Source: Mycolicibacterium aichiense
Lineage (GTDB): Bacteria > Actinomycetota > Actinomycetes > Mycobacteriales > Mycobacteriaceae
Length of the DNA: 64,000 nucleotides
Reading direction: 5' to 3'
NCBI RefSeq assembly: GCF_010726245.1
Contig: NZ_AP022561.1
Location: 372,001-436,000, forward strand
Positions 45,896-55,780 of this stretch are shown piece after piece. Position 1 is the first letter of the stretch; every line of letters starts with the position of its first letter. The notes under the pieces were generated by a model. It worked only from the letters and a program-made list of their open reading frames with translations, was not told the origin of the DNA and did not search any database. A program made the translations under genes and the position numbers.

Positions 45896-47284
45896 ATGGC
45901 AGCAGGCGTGTTCGTCGGACGAATCGGCGGCCTTGCCGCTGCCCTTGGAGTAGGTGCGGGCATAGCACTGGCTGCTCAAGGCGTCGCGTGGGCGGATACC
46001 GGATCCGGGTCGGACAGTCCGTCGTCGTCGGCGGCGTCGTCGACCAAGAGCACCTCCGCGTCCAGCGCGCGACAAAGACCTCGTTCGGCAGCGAAATCCC
46101 AAGCGCTGTCGGTGGTTTCGAATCCGGTGCGGCTCACGCCCACTGCCCCCACGCCCAAGGCACCCAACGTCGTGGCGGTGGCACTCTCGGTTCTCGGCGC
46201 CACCCGGCGCGACGACCAGGACTCCGTCTCGCCTGCGTTGGCAACAGTAAAGCCATCTGCCACAACGTCTTTGGTGGTAAGTCCCAGCATCGATGCCGTC
46301 GCACACGCCTCGTCGGCCAGGGCGACCGCGAGAGCAGAGGCGGTGCCCGCCGAGGCGGCACCGCCGGTCGACGAGAATTTGTACAGCGGTCCGCCACCCA
46401 CGATCTTCCAGCGCGCAGTGGTGGCCGGCCTACGCGTCATCAATTTCGTGACCAAGACCTTCAATCTGCCATTCAGCCTCAGTGGAACCAGCGCGCAGAT
46501 CCCGTTCTTCACCGACGGGAAGCCGGACTTCTTCCTGCTGTCCGGGATCACAGCGCAGAAGACCGAATACGAAGGCATGGCCGTGTGGACGCTGACGCCG
46601 CACGATCCCAGCGGCCAGTACGTGGTGGCCATTCACGGCGGCTCGTTCATCGGCCAGATCAGCATCTTCCACTGGTGGACCTACACCGACATGGCCCGCG
46701 ACACGCACGCTACGATCGTGGTCCCGCTGTATACCCTTGCCCCCGTTGGCACTGCCGCAACCGACATCCCGGTGATGGCCGACTTCATCGGCGCGCAGAT
46801 TGCCGCGCACGGTTCGGACAACGTGAGCGTGATGGGTGACTCGGCCGGCGGCACCATCGCCTTGGCCGCCCTGCAGAAGATCGTCAAGCGCACCGGCACC
46901 CAGCCGCATCGCCTGCTGCTGCTGGCCCCGGCGCTCGACCTCAGCGACACGTTCCCCAATCCGGTCGACGACCCGCTGCTGGGCAATCCCCACGATGGCC
47001 ACGACAACAACCTTCTGACGTGGGCGGGCGATCTCGCCACAACCGATCCCGTCGTCAGCCCGATCTTCGGATCGCTGGCCGGACTGCCGCCGACCACGGT
47101 GTACTCGAGCTCTCGGGATCTGCTGACCCAGCAGGCGCTGCGGTTGCGTGACAAGGCGACGGCGGCCGGCGCGGACTTCACGTTCGTGTTGCGAAAGGGC
47201 CAGTTCCACGACTGGACGATCTTCGCGCCCCTGCCGGACGCCTACCGGGAGCGTGCCGGGATCTATCAATCGCTGGGCCTGTAG
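45896..47284 (+). CDS. Exported alpha/beta hydrolase (lipase/esterase, HSL type)
   Basis: The 462-residue product has an N-terminal signal segment (about residues 1-34, ending GVAWADTG) and a Ser/Ala/Thr-rich linker to about 165. The catalytic domain shows HGGSF (oxyanion hole), VSVMGDSAGGTIALAAL with the nucleophile serine, LLLAPALDL and the histidine in GQFHDWTIF. The HGG and GDSAGG motifs place it in the hormone-sensitive-lipase family, like mycobacterial Lip enzymes. GGGAGG lies eight bases before the ATG. The linker is much like that of the C39 proteins of this window. The substrate is probably an acyl ester. Confidence 0.88.
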   Translation: MAAGVFVGRIGGLAAALGVGAGIALAAQGVAWADTGSGSDSPSSSAASSTKSTSASSARQRPRSAAKSQALSVVSNPVRLTPTAPTPKAPNVVAVALSVLGATRRDDQDSVSPALATVKPSATTSLVVSPSIDAVAHASSARATARAEAVPAEAAPPVDENLYSGPPPTIFQRAVVAGLRVINFVTKTFNLPFSLSGTSAQIPFFTDGKPDFFLLSGITAQKTEYEGMAVWTLTPHDPSGQYVVAIHGGSFIGQISIFHWWTYTDMARDTHATIVVPLYTLAPVGTAATDIPVMADFIGAQIAAHGSDNVSVMGDSAGGTIALAALQKIVKRTGTQPHRLLLLAPALDLSDTFPNPVDDPLLGNPHDGHDNNLLTWAGDLATTDPVVSPIFGSLAGLPPTTVYSSSRDLLTQQALRLRDKATAAGADFTFVLRKGQFHDWTIFAPLPDAYRERAGIYQSLGL

Positions 47285-47302
47285 TTTCCGACGAGCGGTG
47301 TG

Positions 47303-48019
47303 TCAGACCAACAGCGAACCGCCCTCCACCCTGATGACGGTGCCGGTGCCGAACGTCTGCTCCATGCAGTAGATGTAGGCGAGCACCGCGTCGTCCACCT
47401 CACCGATGCGACCCAATGGAATCCGTTGCGCCTCTTGGTCGAAGAGCGCGGTTCGATCGGCTTGCGCCATCTCATCCCACAGCGGGGTGCGGATCATCCC
47501 CGGTGCGACCGCGTTGACCCGGATCGGGGCGAGCTCGACCGCGAGCGCGGTGGTCAATGCGTTCATCGCTCCGCACAGACTGGATGGGAGCGGGCCGTAG
47601 CCGGGGTCCCACGCTGCCGTGCCACTGGTCAATGTGATCGAGCCACCACTGCGCAGTCGAGGGCCGAATACCCGTGCCGCGCTCAAAGCGCCGACGAACC
47701 GCGTTTGCAGGAAGCCGTTGACGACCGCCGGTGTGAGGTCTGCGAGCGCAGCCAATTCGAGTGATTCGCCGGCCGTGTACACCAGATGGTCAAGGTCGCC
47801 GACATCGGCGGCGAGCCGGTCGAGGGCCGAGGGGTCCGTGAGGTCGACGGTGGCCCCGCGCGCTCCGTCGGGCAATTCCGCCAGCGCACGGTCGACGCCG
47901 GTCTGATGGCGAGACGCGACATACGGGGTGGCGCCGCGGTCGGCCACGGCGTGTGCGACGCCGAGGCCGATACCGGAGGTGCCGCCGATGACGAGGACGT
48001 TGGTGTGCTTCAGGCTCAT
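47303..48019 (-). CDS. SDR-family protein lacking the Tyr-Lys catalytic pair
   Basis: The 238-residue product has the Rossmann loop VIGGTSGIGLGVAHAV and the terminal RVEGGSLLV. The active-site segment reads SGTAAWDPGYGPLPSSLCG, so the usual YxxxK is PSSLC: both tyrosine and lysine are missing, while the serine strand is kept. It is an atypical SDR, probably inactive as a normal dehydrogenase or using different chemistry. A LysR regulator is divergent by 70 bp and should control it. It converges with the exported hydrolase. Confidence 0.88.
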   Translation of the reverse strand: MSLKHTNVLVIGGTSGIGLGVAHAVADRGATPYVASRHQTGVDRALAELPDGARGATVDLTDPSALDRLAADVGDLDHLVYTAGESLELAALADLTPAVVNGFLQTRFVGALSAARVFGPRLRSGGSITLTSGTAAWDPGYGPLPSSLCGAMNALTTALAVELAPIRVNAVAPGMIRTPLWDEMAQADRTALFDQEAQRIPLGRIGEVDDAVLAYIYCMEQTFGTGTVIRVEGGSLLV

Positions 48020-48076
48020 GATTCAACGGTCCGCCGCGCGACCGCGTACGTCCAAGACTCTCTTCGTCGCCGAGCG

Positions 48077-48091
48077 ATACCCTCGGGGTAT
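48077..48091. promoter_or_regulatory. LysR-type operator at the lysR start
   Basis: ATACCC-TCG-GGGTAT is a perfect 15-bp palindrome containing T-N11-A (48078 to 48090), the core of LysR binding sites. It covers the lysR ATG and lies about 58 bp from the divergent SDR start. This fits self-repression and control of the SDR. Confidence 0.55.
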
Positions 48092-48965
48092 GAGCGGTCC
48101 CGACCTGGACATGCGCAAGCTTCGATACTTCGTCGCGGTGGCCGAGGAGCTGAACTTCGGTCGCGCCGCCCGCCGGCTGCACATCGCCCAGCCGGTGCTT
48201 TCTCGTCAGATTCGGGCCTTCGAGGACGAGCTCGGCGTCCGACTGCTGATCCGTGACACCCGAGGTACCACACTCACTGACGCGGGCAGCCAGTTGCTGC
48301 AGGATGCGCGCTTCTTGCTGTCAGAGTCAAAGGCATTGCAGGACAGGCTCACTCGAGCTGCGAGTAGCACCCGAGTCGTCAGGGTCGGCGTAATGCCCGG
48401 CCTGTTGGCGACCGCGGCCGTGCGGAGCTTCGCAGCGGCAAACCCGGCCCACCGTGCGGAGGTGGTCCCGATTGGTTGGGCCGCACAGCTCGAATCGGTG
48501 CGTAACCGCACTCTCGACGTGGTCTACGCCCGCGAGCCCATCGACCACCGCGGGCTCGGGGCTGCGGCGCTCCTCGAGGAACCGCGCGACGCGCTGCTGC
48601 CCGCCGACGACCCCCTTGCCCGCCGTCGGTCGGTGCGGCTCTCCGAGCTGGCCTCGTACCGCCCTCTGCAGGATCCCGCCCTGATACCGGAATGGTGCGC
48701 CCTCGCGATGCCCGAACACCGCCGCGGTGGTCACCGCATCGCGTCCACCATGGAGGAGAAACTCGAACGCGTCGCCGCGCACGAAGGATTCGCGATCCTC
48801 CCGCGGTCGGCAACAGCGTTCTACCGGCGGCCTGACGTCTGCGTCGTCCCCATCGAGGATCTGGCACCGGCTGGGGTCACGCTGATCTGGGATGCTGCTG
48901 TCGCCGATCCGGTCCGCGACGCATTTGTGACCGCCGCTCTGGCGTGCGCGGCTGAGACGGTCTGA
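48090..48965 (+). CDS. LysR-family transcriptional regulator
   Basis: The 291-residue protein has the LysR winged helix near residues 8-66 (MRKLRYFVAVAEELNFGRAA, QPVLSRQIRAFEDELG, RLLIRDTRGTTLTDAG) and a substrate-binding domain (VVRVGVMPGLLATAAVRSFA). It is divergent from the SDR, the usual arrangement with its target. The ATG lies in a palindromic operator; GGGG lies just before it. The ligand is unknown. Confidence 0.93.
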   Translation: MSGPDLDMRKLRYFVAVAEELNFGRAARRLHIAQPVLSRQIRAFEDELGVRLLIRDTRGTTLTDAGSQLLQDARFLLSESKALQDRLTRAASSTRVVRVGVMPGLLATAAVRSFAAANPAHRAEVVPIGWAAQLESVRNRTLDVVYAREPIDHRGLGAAALLEEPRDALLPADDPLARRRSVRLSELASYRPLQDPALIPEWCALAMPEHRRGGHRIASTMEEKLERVAAHEGFAILPRSATAFYRRPDVCVVPIEDLAPAGVTLIWDAAVADPVRDAFVTAALACAAETV

Positions 48966-48990
48966 CCCGCCTACGCCGTTTTACGCAAGA

Positions 48991-49020
48991 GGCCCTGACC
49001 GGCTTACCCGGATCAGGGCC
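48991..49020. terminator. Hairpin between lysR and tRNA-Pro
   Basis: GGCCCTGA and TCAGGGCC pair perfectly; an inner CCGG/CCGG stem with CTTAC loop extends it. It lies 25 bp after lysR and about 20 bp past the tRNA 3' end on the other strand, so it probably ends both transcripts. Confidence 0.7.
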
Positions 49021-49040
49021 ACTAGCTGCATCAACTGGAG

Positions 49041-49114
<74 letters not shown>

Positions 49115-49277
49115 CGTGAAGCCTCGACAGCGTATCGCACGCGACGGGTGAGAAGCCAAACGGCTTGTCGGGCCCTCGGCGAAGTTCACGGCGTGTCGCG
49201 GGATGGATCTGACTTGTCGGTGGCGTTATGGAAACTGACGGCGACACAAATGCGCCGAGCAGCGAAAGGTGGGGCGG

Positions 49278-49448
49278 ATGATGACCGCTTTGGGGGCCGT
49301 GGTGTACGGGGGTTTCTTCCTGCTCGCAGCGCTGTGGCTGGTGGTGACCGGTGACTACGACGTCGTCGACGAGCCGGACCAGACCCAGCCGCAGGAACGT
49401 TCGAACTCGGCCAGCGCGTCCGCGTGCTCGCCGGGATTGAGGTTGTGA
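49278..49448 (+). CDS. Possible small membrane protein (56 aa)
   Basis: [20 protein letters not shown] and [15 protein letters not shown] form one membrane helix and an acidic tail. GAAAGG lies about ten bases upstream. It is shorter than common ORF cut-offs and its 3' 94 bases overlap the end of the convergent PLP enzyme gene, so it may be real or a chance frame. Confidence 0.35.
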   Translation: MMTALGAVVYGGFFLLAALWLVVTGDYDVVDEPDQTQPQERSNSASASACSPGLRL

Positions 49449-50473
49449 CCCGCTAACCACTCGGCGTCGTAGTAGGTGTCGGCATAGCGGTCGCCGCTGT
49501 CGGCGATCAGCGTGACCACCGAACCACCGACCCCGGCCGCGACCATCTCGGCCAGCAGGCCGAACGCGCCCCAGACGTTGGTTCCCGTCGAGGGCCCCAC
49601 GCGACGTCCCAAGACCCGTGACACATGGTGGGCCGCCGCGATCGACGCGGCATCGGGCACGCTCACCATGCGGTCGACGATCTCCGGCAGGAACGACGGT
49701 TCCACCCGCGGACGGCCGATGCCCTCGATCCGCGACGGCGCACCGGTGACGACATCGCGGCCGTGCGCGTAGGACGGGAAGAACGCCGAGTTCTCCGGGT
49801 CCACCACGCACAGCTTCGTCTCATGGCGTCGATACCGGACATAGCGCCCGATCGTCGCGCTGGTGCCCCCGGTCCCGGCGCCCACCACGATCCACGTCGG
49901 AATTGGATGGCGTTCGGCACTCATCTGGTGGTAGATCGACTCGGCGATGTTGTTGTTTCCCCGCCAGTCGGTGGCCCGCTCGGCGTTGGTGAACTGGTCC
50001 AGGTAGTGGCCGCCGGTCTCCTCGGCGATCCGCTGCGCCGCCGTGTACACCTCGCCGGGTTCGTCGACGAAATGACACCGCCCGCCCTGCGCCTCGATCA
50101 GCTTCACTTTCGACGCGCTCGTCGATGCGGTCATCACGGCGACGAACGGAAGCCCCAACAACGCGGCGAAGTAGGCCTCGGACACCGCCGTCGATCCCGA
50201 GGACGCCTCGACGACGGTGGTGTGCTCGCTTATCCAGCCGTTGCACAGCCCGTAGAGAAACAGCGACCGAGCCAACCGGTGCTTGAGGCTGCCGGTGATG
50301 TGGGTCGATTCGTCCTTGAGATAGAGCGCGATGTCGACGCCACCGCTCCACGACGCCGGCAGCGGGTAACGCAGCAGATGGGTATCCGCGCTGCGCCGGC
50401 TGTCGGCCTCGATCAACCGGATGGCGTTGTCCACCCAGCCGCGTGGCCGGGTGTGGGCGGCGACCGACGTCAT
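49355..50473 (-). CDS. cds1: PLP-dependent cysteine synthase-family enzyme (Cds1-like)
   Basis: Fold type II PLP enzyme of 372 residues. The PLP lysine is Lys64 in [15 protein letters not shown]. Phosphate and substrate binding are in [18 protein letters not shown] and [15 protein letters not shown]. From memory the relative is Rv3684, described as the L-cysteine desulfhydrase Cds1, which makes H2S, pyruvate and ammonia from cysteine. The ATG gives [20 protein letters not shown]; the frame upstream lacks family similarity. It lies 25 bp downstream of the phosphoesterase and probably shares its transcript. The catalytic assignment is by synteny and family, not proven. Confidence 0.87.
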   Translation of the reverse strand: MTSVAAHTRPRGWVDNAIRLIEADSRRSADTHLLRYPLPASWSGGVDIALYLKDESTHITGSLKHRLARSLFLYGLCNGWISEHTTVVEASSGSTAVSEAYFAALLGLPFVAVMTASTSASKVKLIEAQGGRCHFVDEPGEVYTAAQRIAEETGGHYLDQFTNAERATDWRGNNNIAESIYHQMSAERHPIPTWIVVGAGTGGTSATIGRYVRYRRHETKLCVVDPENSAFFPSYAHGRDVVTGAPSRIEGIGRPRVEPSFLPEIVDRMVSVPDAASIAAAHHVSRVLGRRVGPSTGTNVWGAFGLLAEMVAAGVGGSVVTLIADSGDRYADTYYDAEWLAGHNLNPGEHADALAEFERSCGWVWSGSSTTS

Positions 50474-50498
50474 CGCCGGCTGAGACAGCAGGCGGCGC

Positions 50499-51455
50499 TC
50501 ACCGCACCGAGGCGGTGGGGCTGGAACGCACCACGCTTCGCGTCTGGTCATGCCCGCCGGTCGGCGCGGCCACCAAGGTCAGCAGGGTGGCTTCGGGACG
50601 ACAGCAGAATCGGTACGGCGCGAACGGCGATGTGCCGATGCCCGCCGATACATGGAGGCCGGTATCGGCGCCCCAGCGCGAGGCACCCTTGACGCGGGAC
50701 CGGTCCAGATCGCAATTGGTGACCAGGGCGCCGTAGAAGGGCAGGCACACCTGCCCGCCGTGGGTGTGTCCGGCCATGATCAGCTGATAACCGTCGGCGG
50801 CGAAACGGTCCAACACCCGGGTGTAGGGGGCGTGCGCGACGCCGAGGCTCAGGTTGGCTGCGGCCGACGGCGGGCCGGCGATCGTGTCGTAGCGGTCCCG
50901 GCCCAGATGCGGATCGTCGACCCCGGCGGCGGCGATTGTCAGCCCGGCCACCTCGAAGTCGCGGCGATTATGGGTCAGATCCAGCCAGCCACGCTCGGTG
51001 AACGCCGCGCGCAGGTCCTGCCAGGGCAGCGGTTTGCCGTGGATACGACCTTTGCTGTCGTACAAGTACCGCGCGGGGTTCTTGAACTTCGGGGCGAAAT
51101 AGTCGTTGCTGCCGAACACAAAGACACCCGGCACCGACAGCAGGTCTCCGACCGCCTGCACCACCGCGGGCACTGCCTTGGGGTGCGACAGGTTGTCGCC
51201 GGTGTTGACCACCAGGTCGGGCTCCCAGCGGGCCAGCTCACGCAGCCAGGCCTGCTTGTGCCGCTGGGTCGGACGCATGTGGATGTCGCTGAGGTGCAGC
51301 ACCCGCAGCGGGGTGGAGCCGGGCGAGAGCACCGGCATCGTCACTTCGCGGACCACGAACGCGTTGCGTTCGATCACCGTGGCGTAGCCGACCGCAAGCG
51401 CGGCCGAGCCGGCAGCTACGAGAGCGGACGACTTCACAGCGGACGGCACAGCCAT
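50499..51455 (-). CDS. Membrane-anchored calcineurin-like metallophosphoesterase
   Basis: The 318-residue product has an N-terminal hydrophobic segment ([17 protein letters not shown]) and the metallophosphoesterase motifs [27 protein letters not shown] and [11 protein letters not shown]. It belongs to the YkuE-like group, which in some bacteria acts on lipid-linked or UDP-linked phosphodiesters at the membrane. The substrate here is unknown. It lies between ponA2 and the Cds1-like gene, all on the minus strand, in the remembered Rv3683 place. Confidence 0.92.
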   Translation of the reverse strand: MAVPSAVKSSALVAAGSAALAVGYATVIERNAFVVREVTMPVLSPGSTPLRVLHLSDIHMRPTQRHKQAWLRELARWEPDLVVNTGDNLSHPKAVPAVVQAVGDLLSVPGVFVFGSNDYFAPKFKNPARYLYDSKGRIHGKPLPWQDLRAAFTERGWLDLTHNRRDFEVAGLTIAAAGVDDPHLGRDRYDTIAGPPSAAANLSLGVAHAPYTRVLDRFAADGYQLIMAGHTHGGQVCLPFYGALVTNCDLDRSRVKGASRWGADTGLHVSAGIGTSPFAPYRFCCRPEATLLTLVAAPTGGHDQTRSVVRSSPTASVR

Positions 51456-51493
51456 ACGCGCAAGAATACTGCCCCTGCCCGCCCTTCACCCGA

Positions 51494-53926
51494 TCATGGT
51501 GGTGGCGGCGGCGGAGCCAGCAGCGGAACGGTGATCGGCGGCAGTCCGGGGATCTCGACCACGGTCTGCCCAAACGGCGCTCCGTCGAGCCCCGGTATCG
51601 GCGGCGCCCCCGGCGGAGGAGGCGGCGGCGCAGGCGGTATGCCATTGCTGATCTGGATCGTGATGATCGAGCCGGGAATCGTCTGCCCACCCGGCGATGT
51701 GCCGACCACCGTGCCGGCCGGGGATGTGCTGTTGACCGGGGTGGCCTGGTCGGCCACCTGGAAGCCCGATTCCTTCAGGCGGGTACGTGCCGCGTCCTGG
51801 GTCAGGCCCGACACCGTGGGCACCCGGGAGCCCGGTCCGCCGTCGACGTACCGCGGATCGGTGGGCGGCAGCGCGACGTCGCCGAAGTTCGTCGCGATCG
51901 GCTTCATCGCCGTGAACCAGGTCTTGGCGGGCTCGTTACCGCCGTAAAGGTTGCCGTCGCCGCACTGCCGCAGCGGGAAGGAACAGAGATCCGACGGGGT
52001 GCTGGAGTCGTCATAGATATAGGCGGCCGCCGCGTACCGGTTGGTGTAGCCGAGGAAACCCGAGGACCGGTGCGCCTCGGTGGTGCCGGTCTTACCGGAG
52101 CTCGGCAGGTCCCAGCCCACCGAGCGGGCCGACCCGGCCGCGGTACCGCTGACGTCGTCCTTGCTCAGCGCGTTGGACAGCGTGTTGGCCAACCCTTCCG
52201 GAACCACCTGATCGCAGGTCTCGGTGGTGACCGAGACCTCGTTGCCGTTGCGGTCGAAGAGCTTGTCGACCGGATTGGGTGGGCACCAGGTGCCGCCGGA
52301 GGCCAGCGTGGCCGCGACGTTGGACAGCTCGAGCGCGTTGACCTGAATCGGGCCCAGCGTGAACGATCCGAGATTCTGCCGCTTGATGAAGTCGGCGAGG
52401 CTCTCGTTGGTCTCCGGGTCGTACGGGCGCGCGGTGCCGGGCTCGGCGTAGGAACGCAAGCCCAGCTTGACCGCCATGTCGACGGTGCGCTGGACGCCCA
52501 CCTGGGAGATCAGCTTGGCGAACGCGGTGTTGGGCGACTGGGCCAGCGCGTCGGTGACGCTCATCGATCCGCGGTAGTTGCCGTCGTTCTGCACGCACCA
52601 GGTGTCACGCGGGCAGCCTTTGGCGCCGCCGCTGCCGAGGCCTTTGGCCTCGAAGCGGGCAGGGGCGTCGAGGTTGGCGTTGATTCCCATGCCCATATCC
52701 AGCGCCGCGGCCGTGGTGAAGATCTTGAAGATCGAGCCCGCGCCGTCGCCGGCGAGCGAAAAGGGTTGCGGCTGCATGGTTTCCCCGACCGCGGAGTTCA
52801 GACCGTAGGTCCGGTTACTGACCATCGCGACCACCGGATGCGCGTCCTTGCCCGGCAGCACGACACTCATGACGCTGGCGATGCCGTTGATGTCCGGCGG
52901 TGCAAGCGAGTCGACGGCGCTCTTCACCGAATTCTGGACATCGGGATCCAGCGTGGTCTTGATCAGATAGCCGCCCCTGGCGAGCTGGTCCTTGCTGATG
53001 CCGGCCCGTGCGAGGTACTCCTGCACGTAATCGCAGAAGAACGCGCGGTCGCCGGCGGCGATGCAGCCGCGCGGCAGTTCGTTCGGCTGCGGCAGGATGC
53101 CCAGCGGTTCCTGTTTGGCGGCCCGCAGCTCGTCAGCCTTACCCGGGACGTTGTCGATCATCGTGTCCAGCACGAGATTGCGGCGCGCCAGCGCGCCGTC
53201 GGGGTTGGTGTACGGGTTCAGCGCGCTGGTCGACTGCACCATCCCGGCCAGAAGCGCGGCCTGCTGCCAGTTCAGGTGTGAGGCGTCGATGCCGAAGTAC
53301 GTCTGGGCGGCGTCCTGGATGCCGAAGGCGCCGTTGCCGAAGCTGACCAGGTTGAGGTAACGGGTGAGAATCTCAGGCTTGGTGAATGTCTTGTCCAACG
53401 TGAGCGCCATCCGGATCTCACGCAGCTTGCGGGCCGGCGTGGTCTCCACGGCGGCGCGCTTTTCGGCGTCGGTCTGGGCGATCACCAGCAGCTGATAGTT
53501 CTTCACGTACTGCTGCTCGAGAGTGGATCCGCCCCGGGTGTCGACGTCGCCGGAGGCGTAGCCGGCCAGGCCGGTCAGCGTGCCTTTCCAGTCGACACCG
53601 TTATGTTCGGCAAATCTCTTGTCCTCGATGGACACAATTGCCAGCTTCATGGTGTCGGCGATCTTGTCGCTCGGAACCTCGAAGCGACGTTGGGAGTACA
53701 GCCAGGCGATGGGGTTGCCCTTGGCATCGACCATGGTGGTCACCGCGGGCACTTCGCCCTCGACCAACTGGGCGGAGCCGTTGGCCACCACATCGGAGGC
53801 GCGGTTGGAGATCAGGCCTATCCCGCCGACCACGGGAAATAGAAGCGCCGCCAGTATCACGCTGGCCAGCAGGCAGCACCAGGCCAGCTTGATGATCGTG
53901 GCCCCGGCTGGCGGGCGTTCCGACAT
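51494..53926 (-). CDS. ponA2: Bifunctional penicillin-binding protein PonA2
   Basis: Class A penicillin-binding protein (810 residues) that polymerises and cross-links peptidoglycan outside the membrane. One N-terminal transmembrane segment (LAWCCLLASVILAALLFPVV) precedes a GT51 transglycosylase with EDKRFAEHNGVDWKGTLTG and GGSTLEQQYVKNY. The transpeptidase has SIFK (catalytic serine in AGSIFKIF), SPN (LAQSPNTAFA) and KTGTT. One PASTA domain follows (VPTVSGLTQDAARTRLKESG) and then a proline-rich tail. It is divergent from whiB4 by about 290 bp. All catalytic parts are present. Confidence 0.96.
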   Translation of the reverse strand: MSERPPAGATIIKLAWCCLLASVILAALLFPVVGGIGLISNRASDVVANGSAQLVEGEVPAVTTMVDAKGNPIAWLYSQRRFEVPSDKIADTMKLAIVSIEDKRFAEHNGVDWKGTLTGLAGYASGDVDTRGGSTLEQQYVKNYQLLVIAQTDAEKRAAVETTPARKLREIRMALTLDKTFTKPEILTRYLNLVSFGNGAFGIQDAAQTYFGIDASHLNWQQAALLAGMVQSTSALNPYTNPDGALARRNLVLDTMIDNVPGKADELRAAKQEPLGILPQPNELPRGCIAAGDRAFFCDYVQEYLARAGISKDQLARGGYLIKTTLDPDVQNSVKSAVDSLAPPDINGIASVMSVVLPGKDAHPVVAMVSNRTYGLNSAVGETMQPQPFSLAGDGAGSIFKIFTTAAALDMGMGINANLDAPARFEAKGLGSGGAKGCPRDTWCVQNDGNYRGSMSVTDALAQSPNTAFAKLISQVGVQRTVDMAVKLGLRSYAEPGTARPYDPETNESLADFIKRQNLGSFTLGPIQVNALELSNVAATLASGGTWCPPNPVDKLFDRNGNEVSVTTETCDQVVPEGLANTLSNALSKDDVSGTAAGSARSVGWDLPSSGKTGTTEAHRSSGFLGYTNRYAAAAYIYDDSSTPSDLCSFPLRQCGDGNLYGGNEPAKTWFTAMKPIATNFGDVALPPTDPRYVDGGPGSRVPTVSGLTQDAARTRLKESGFQVADQATPVNSTSPAGTVVGTSPGGQTIPGSIITIQISNGIPPAPPPPPPGAPPIPGLDGAPFGQTVVEIPGLPPITVPLLAPPPPPP

Positions 53927-54072
53927 GAGCTACAGAGTAACGAGAGACCGGGACGGCTCTTGCGCAGCGTCCCAGGGCCGACGAGGATATCGACGGTATT
54001 TACGCAAGAGTCAGAAAAAGCCAGTTCATGATCGGTCTGGACGATCGTCCCAAAAAACCTGTGATTCAACTG

Positions 54073-54102
54073 TTGCGCAAAAGATACCTGACCACCTAAC
54101 TT
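54073..54102 (+). promoter_or_regulatory. Candidate promoter for whiB4
   Basis: TTGCGC-N18-TAACTT, a fair SigA-type promoter, placing transcription start near 54109 with a leader of about 110 bases. It lies in the 292-bp gap between ponA2 and whiB4, which is AT-richer than its surroundings. I found no clear CRP site there. Confidence 0.4.
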
Positions 54103-54218
54103 AAACAGACAGTGCGATACAGGTAACACTCCAAGTCGCAATGTGGCGTAGATCGCATACGCGGCCTACACCAGAAGATTGTCAGCCGCAGACCGCGGCC
54201 GGACGAAGGGGATCGTCG

Positions 54219-54572
54219 GTGTCAGGTATTCGGACCGCTGTTCGCAAGCCAAGCGCAGCGCTTTTGCACGGATCCATTCCAGGTGCGGACGGGGAAGCCC
54301 GGATTGCCTGGGTTTCGCGAGCTCTGTGCCGCTCAACCGACCCTGACGAGCTATTTGTCCGCGGCGCCGCCCAGCGCAAAGCCGCGGTCATCTGCCGTCA
54401 CTGTCCGGTCATGGCCGAGTGTGGCGCGGATGCGCTCGACAATCGTGTGGAATTCGGGGTCTGGGGCGGCATGACGGAGCGTCAGCGTCGTGCACTGCTC
54501 AAGCAGCACCCCGAGGTGGTGTCCTGGTCGGAATTCTTCGCCGCGCAGCGCAAGCACCGTAGCGTCAGCTAA
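54219..54572 (+). CDS. whiB4: WhiB4 iron-sulfur redox regulator
   Basis: The 117-residue Wbl protein has Cys37, Cys59, Cys62 and Cys68 (RALCRSTDPDELF; ICRHCPVMAECGADAL), which bind a [4Fe-4S] cluster, followed by FGVWGGMTERQRRALL, the Wbl turn and basic DNA-binding end. WhiB4 responds to oxygen and nitric oxide, and in M. tuberculosis controls antioxidant genes and condenses DNA when oxidised. The cysteine positions match that protein from memory. The GTG has GAAGGGG about eight bases upstream; a longer frame from 54141 is rejected. An intrinsic terminator follows. Confidence 0.95.
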   Translation: MSGIRTAVRKPSAALLHGSIPGADGEARIAWVSRALCRSTDPDELFVRGAAQRKAAVICRHCPVMAECGADALDNRVEFGVWGGMTERQRRALLKQHPEVVSWSEFFAAQRKHRSVS

Positions 54573-54582
54573 TTTTCGCGAG

Positions 54583-54613
54583 GAGTCCCGGCCGATCGGC
54601 CGGGACTCTCTTT
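54583..54613. terminator. Terminator between whiB4 and the Get3-like gene
   Basis: GAGTCCCGGCC-GATC-GGCCGGGACTC, a 26-bp perfect palindrome ending at 54608 and followed by TCTTT. It lies 10 bp after the whiB4 stop and 4 bp from the convergent gene's stop, so it serves both. Confidence 0.9.
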
Positions 54614-55745
54614 ACGCGGTCTCGCCCGTGATCTGATCGGCGATCGCCTGCAGGGCGTCGAGATCCGACACATCGAACGGTAGCGAGGGCACGCCGACCA
54701 CCGGTACATGCGGGTTGGCACCGGTGAACCGCGACAACAACCGGACTTCCCGCTTGGCGGTCTGCGCCCGGTCCGCGTGGATCTGCAGGACCGCCGCCGC
54801 AAGCTGATTCCCGTTATCCGGGCCAGCGGCTTCCAACTCCTCGATGCCGTCGATGGCTCGCTCCACGGTCAGCGCGGACAGCGTCGGGTGGGTGCGGTTG
54901 AGGATCAGCCCCGCCAACGGCATGCCCTCCGCGGAGAGCCGGTCGACGAAGAACGACGCCTCGCGAAGCGCATCCGGCTCAGCCGCCGACACCACCACGA
55001 ACTGAGTGCCGCGCCGCTTGAGCAACTCGTAGGTGCGGTCCGCCTTCTCGCGGAAACCGCCGAACGTCGAGTCCAGCGATTGCACGAAAGCCGAAGCGTC
55101 CGAGAGCATCTGCGAACCGAGGATGGTCGACATGGCCTTCATCGCCAGGCCGACGACACCAGTCACCAGCTTGCCGAAGCCGCGACCGGGTGCCAGGAGC
55201 AACCGCCAGAGGCGGCCGTCCATGAAGCTGCCGAGCCGCTTCGGTGCGTCGAGGAAGTCCAGGGCGTTGCGCGACGGCGGGGTGTCCACCACCACCAGAT
55301 CCCAGCGGTCCTGCCCGAGCAACTGGCCGAGCTTCTCCATGGCCATGTATTCCTGCGTGCCGGCCAGTGACGTGGCGACGGTCTGATAGAACTGGTTGTC
55401 CAGAATCGACTGTGCGCGTTCGGATCCCGAGTATTCGACGACCATCTCGTCGAACGTCCGGCGCATGTCGAGCATCATCGCGTAGAGCTCGCCGGTCACC
55501 TCGGGGGCCAGCGGCACCCGCTGCGGGGTGTTGCCGAGCTCCTCGATTCCCAAGGCCTGCGCCAGCCGCTTGGCCGGGTCGATGGTCAACACCACGACGG
55601 TTCGGCCGTATTCGGCGGCCCGCAAGGCCATCGACGCCGCGGTGGTGGTCTTGCCGACGCCACCGGCGCCGCAACACACCACGACCCGATTGGACTTGTC
55701 GGCCAGGATCGACTTCATGTCGAGTACTGGGGGAGTGGTGCTCAT
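54612..55745 (-). CDS. Get3/ArsA-like ATPase, subunit with C-terminal end of the pair
   Basis: The 377-residue protein is a deviant P-loop ATPase: [20 protein letters not shown] near residue 22, [34 protein letters not shown] for switch II, and [19 protein letters not shown]. From memory it is Rv3680, half of a heterodimer with Rv3679 that protects against oxidative and nitrosative stress when glycerol is present. It has no cysteine-rich arsenite site, so ArsA function is unlikely. It follows its partner by 35 bp on the same strand. Confidence 0.93.
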   Translation of the reverse strand: MSTTPPVLDMKSILADKSNRVVVCCGAGGVGKTTTAASMALRAAEYGRTVVVLTIDPAKRLAQALGIEELGNTPQRVPLAPEVTGELYAMMLDMRRTFDEMVVEYSGSERAQSILDNQFYQTVATSLAGTQEYMAMEKLGQLLGQDRWDLVVVDTPPSRNALDFLDAPKRLGSFMDGRLWRLLLAPGRGFGKLVTGVVGLAMKAMSTILGSQMLSDASAFVQSLDSTFGGFREKADRTYELLKRRGTQFVVVSAAEPDALREASFFVDRLSAEGMPLAGLILNRTHPTLSALTVERAIDGIEELEAAGPDNGNQLAAAVLQIHADRAQTAKREVRLLSRFTGANPHVPVVGVPSLPFDVSDLDALQAIADQITGETA

Positions 55746-55780
55746 CTATCGGCTTCCTCTAATGGTCGTCTTCGCTCCGC

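Noticed and set aside
54141..54218. N-terminal extension of WhiB4 (26 residues)
   Set aside because: The GTG at 54219 has a good ribosome site and gives the normal family length.
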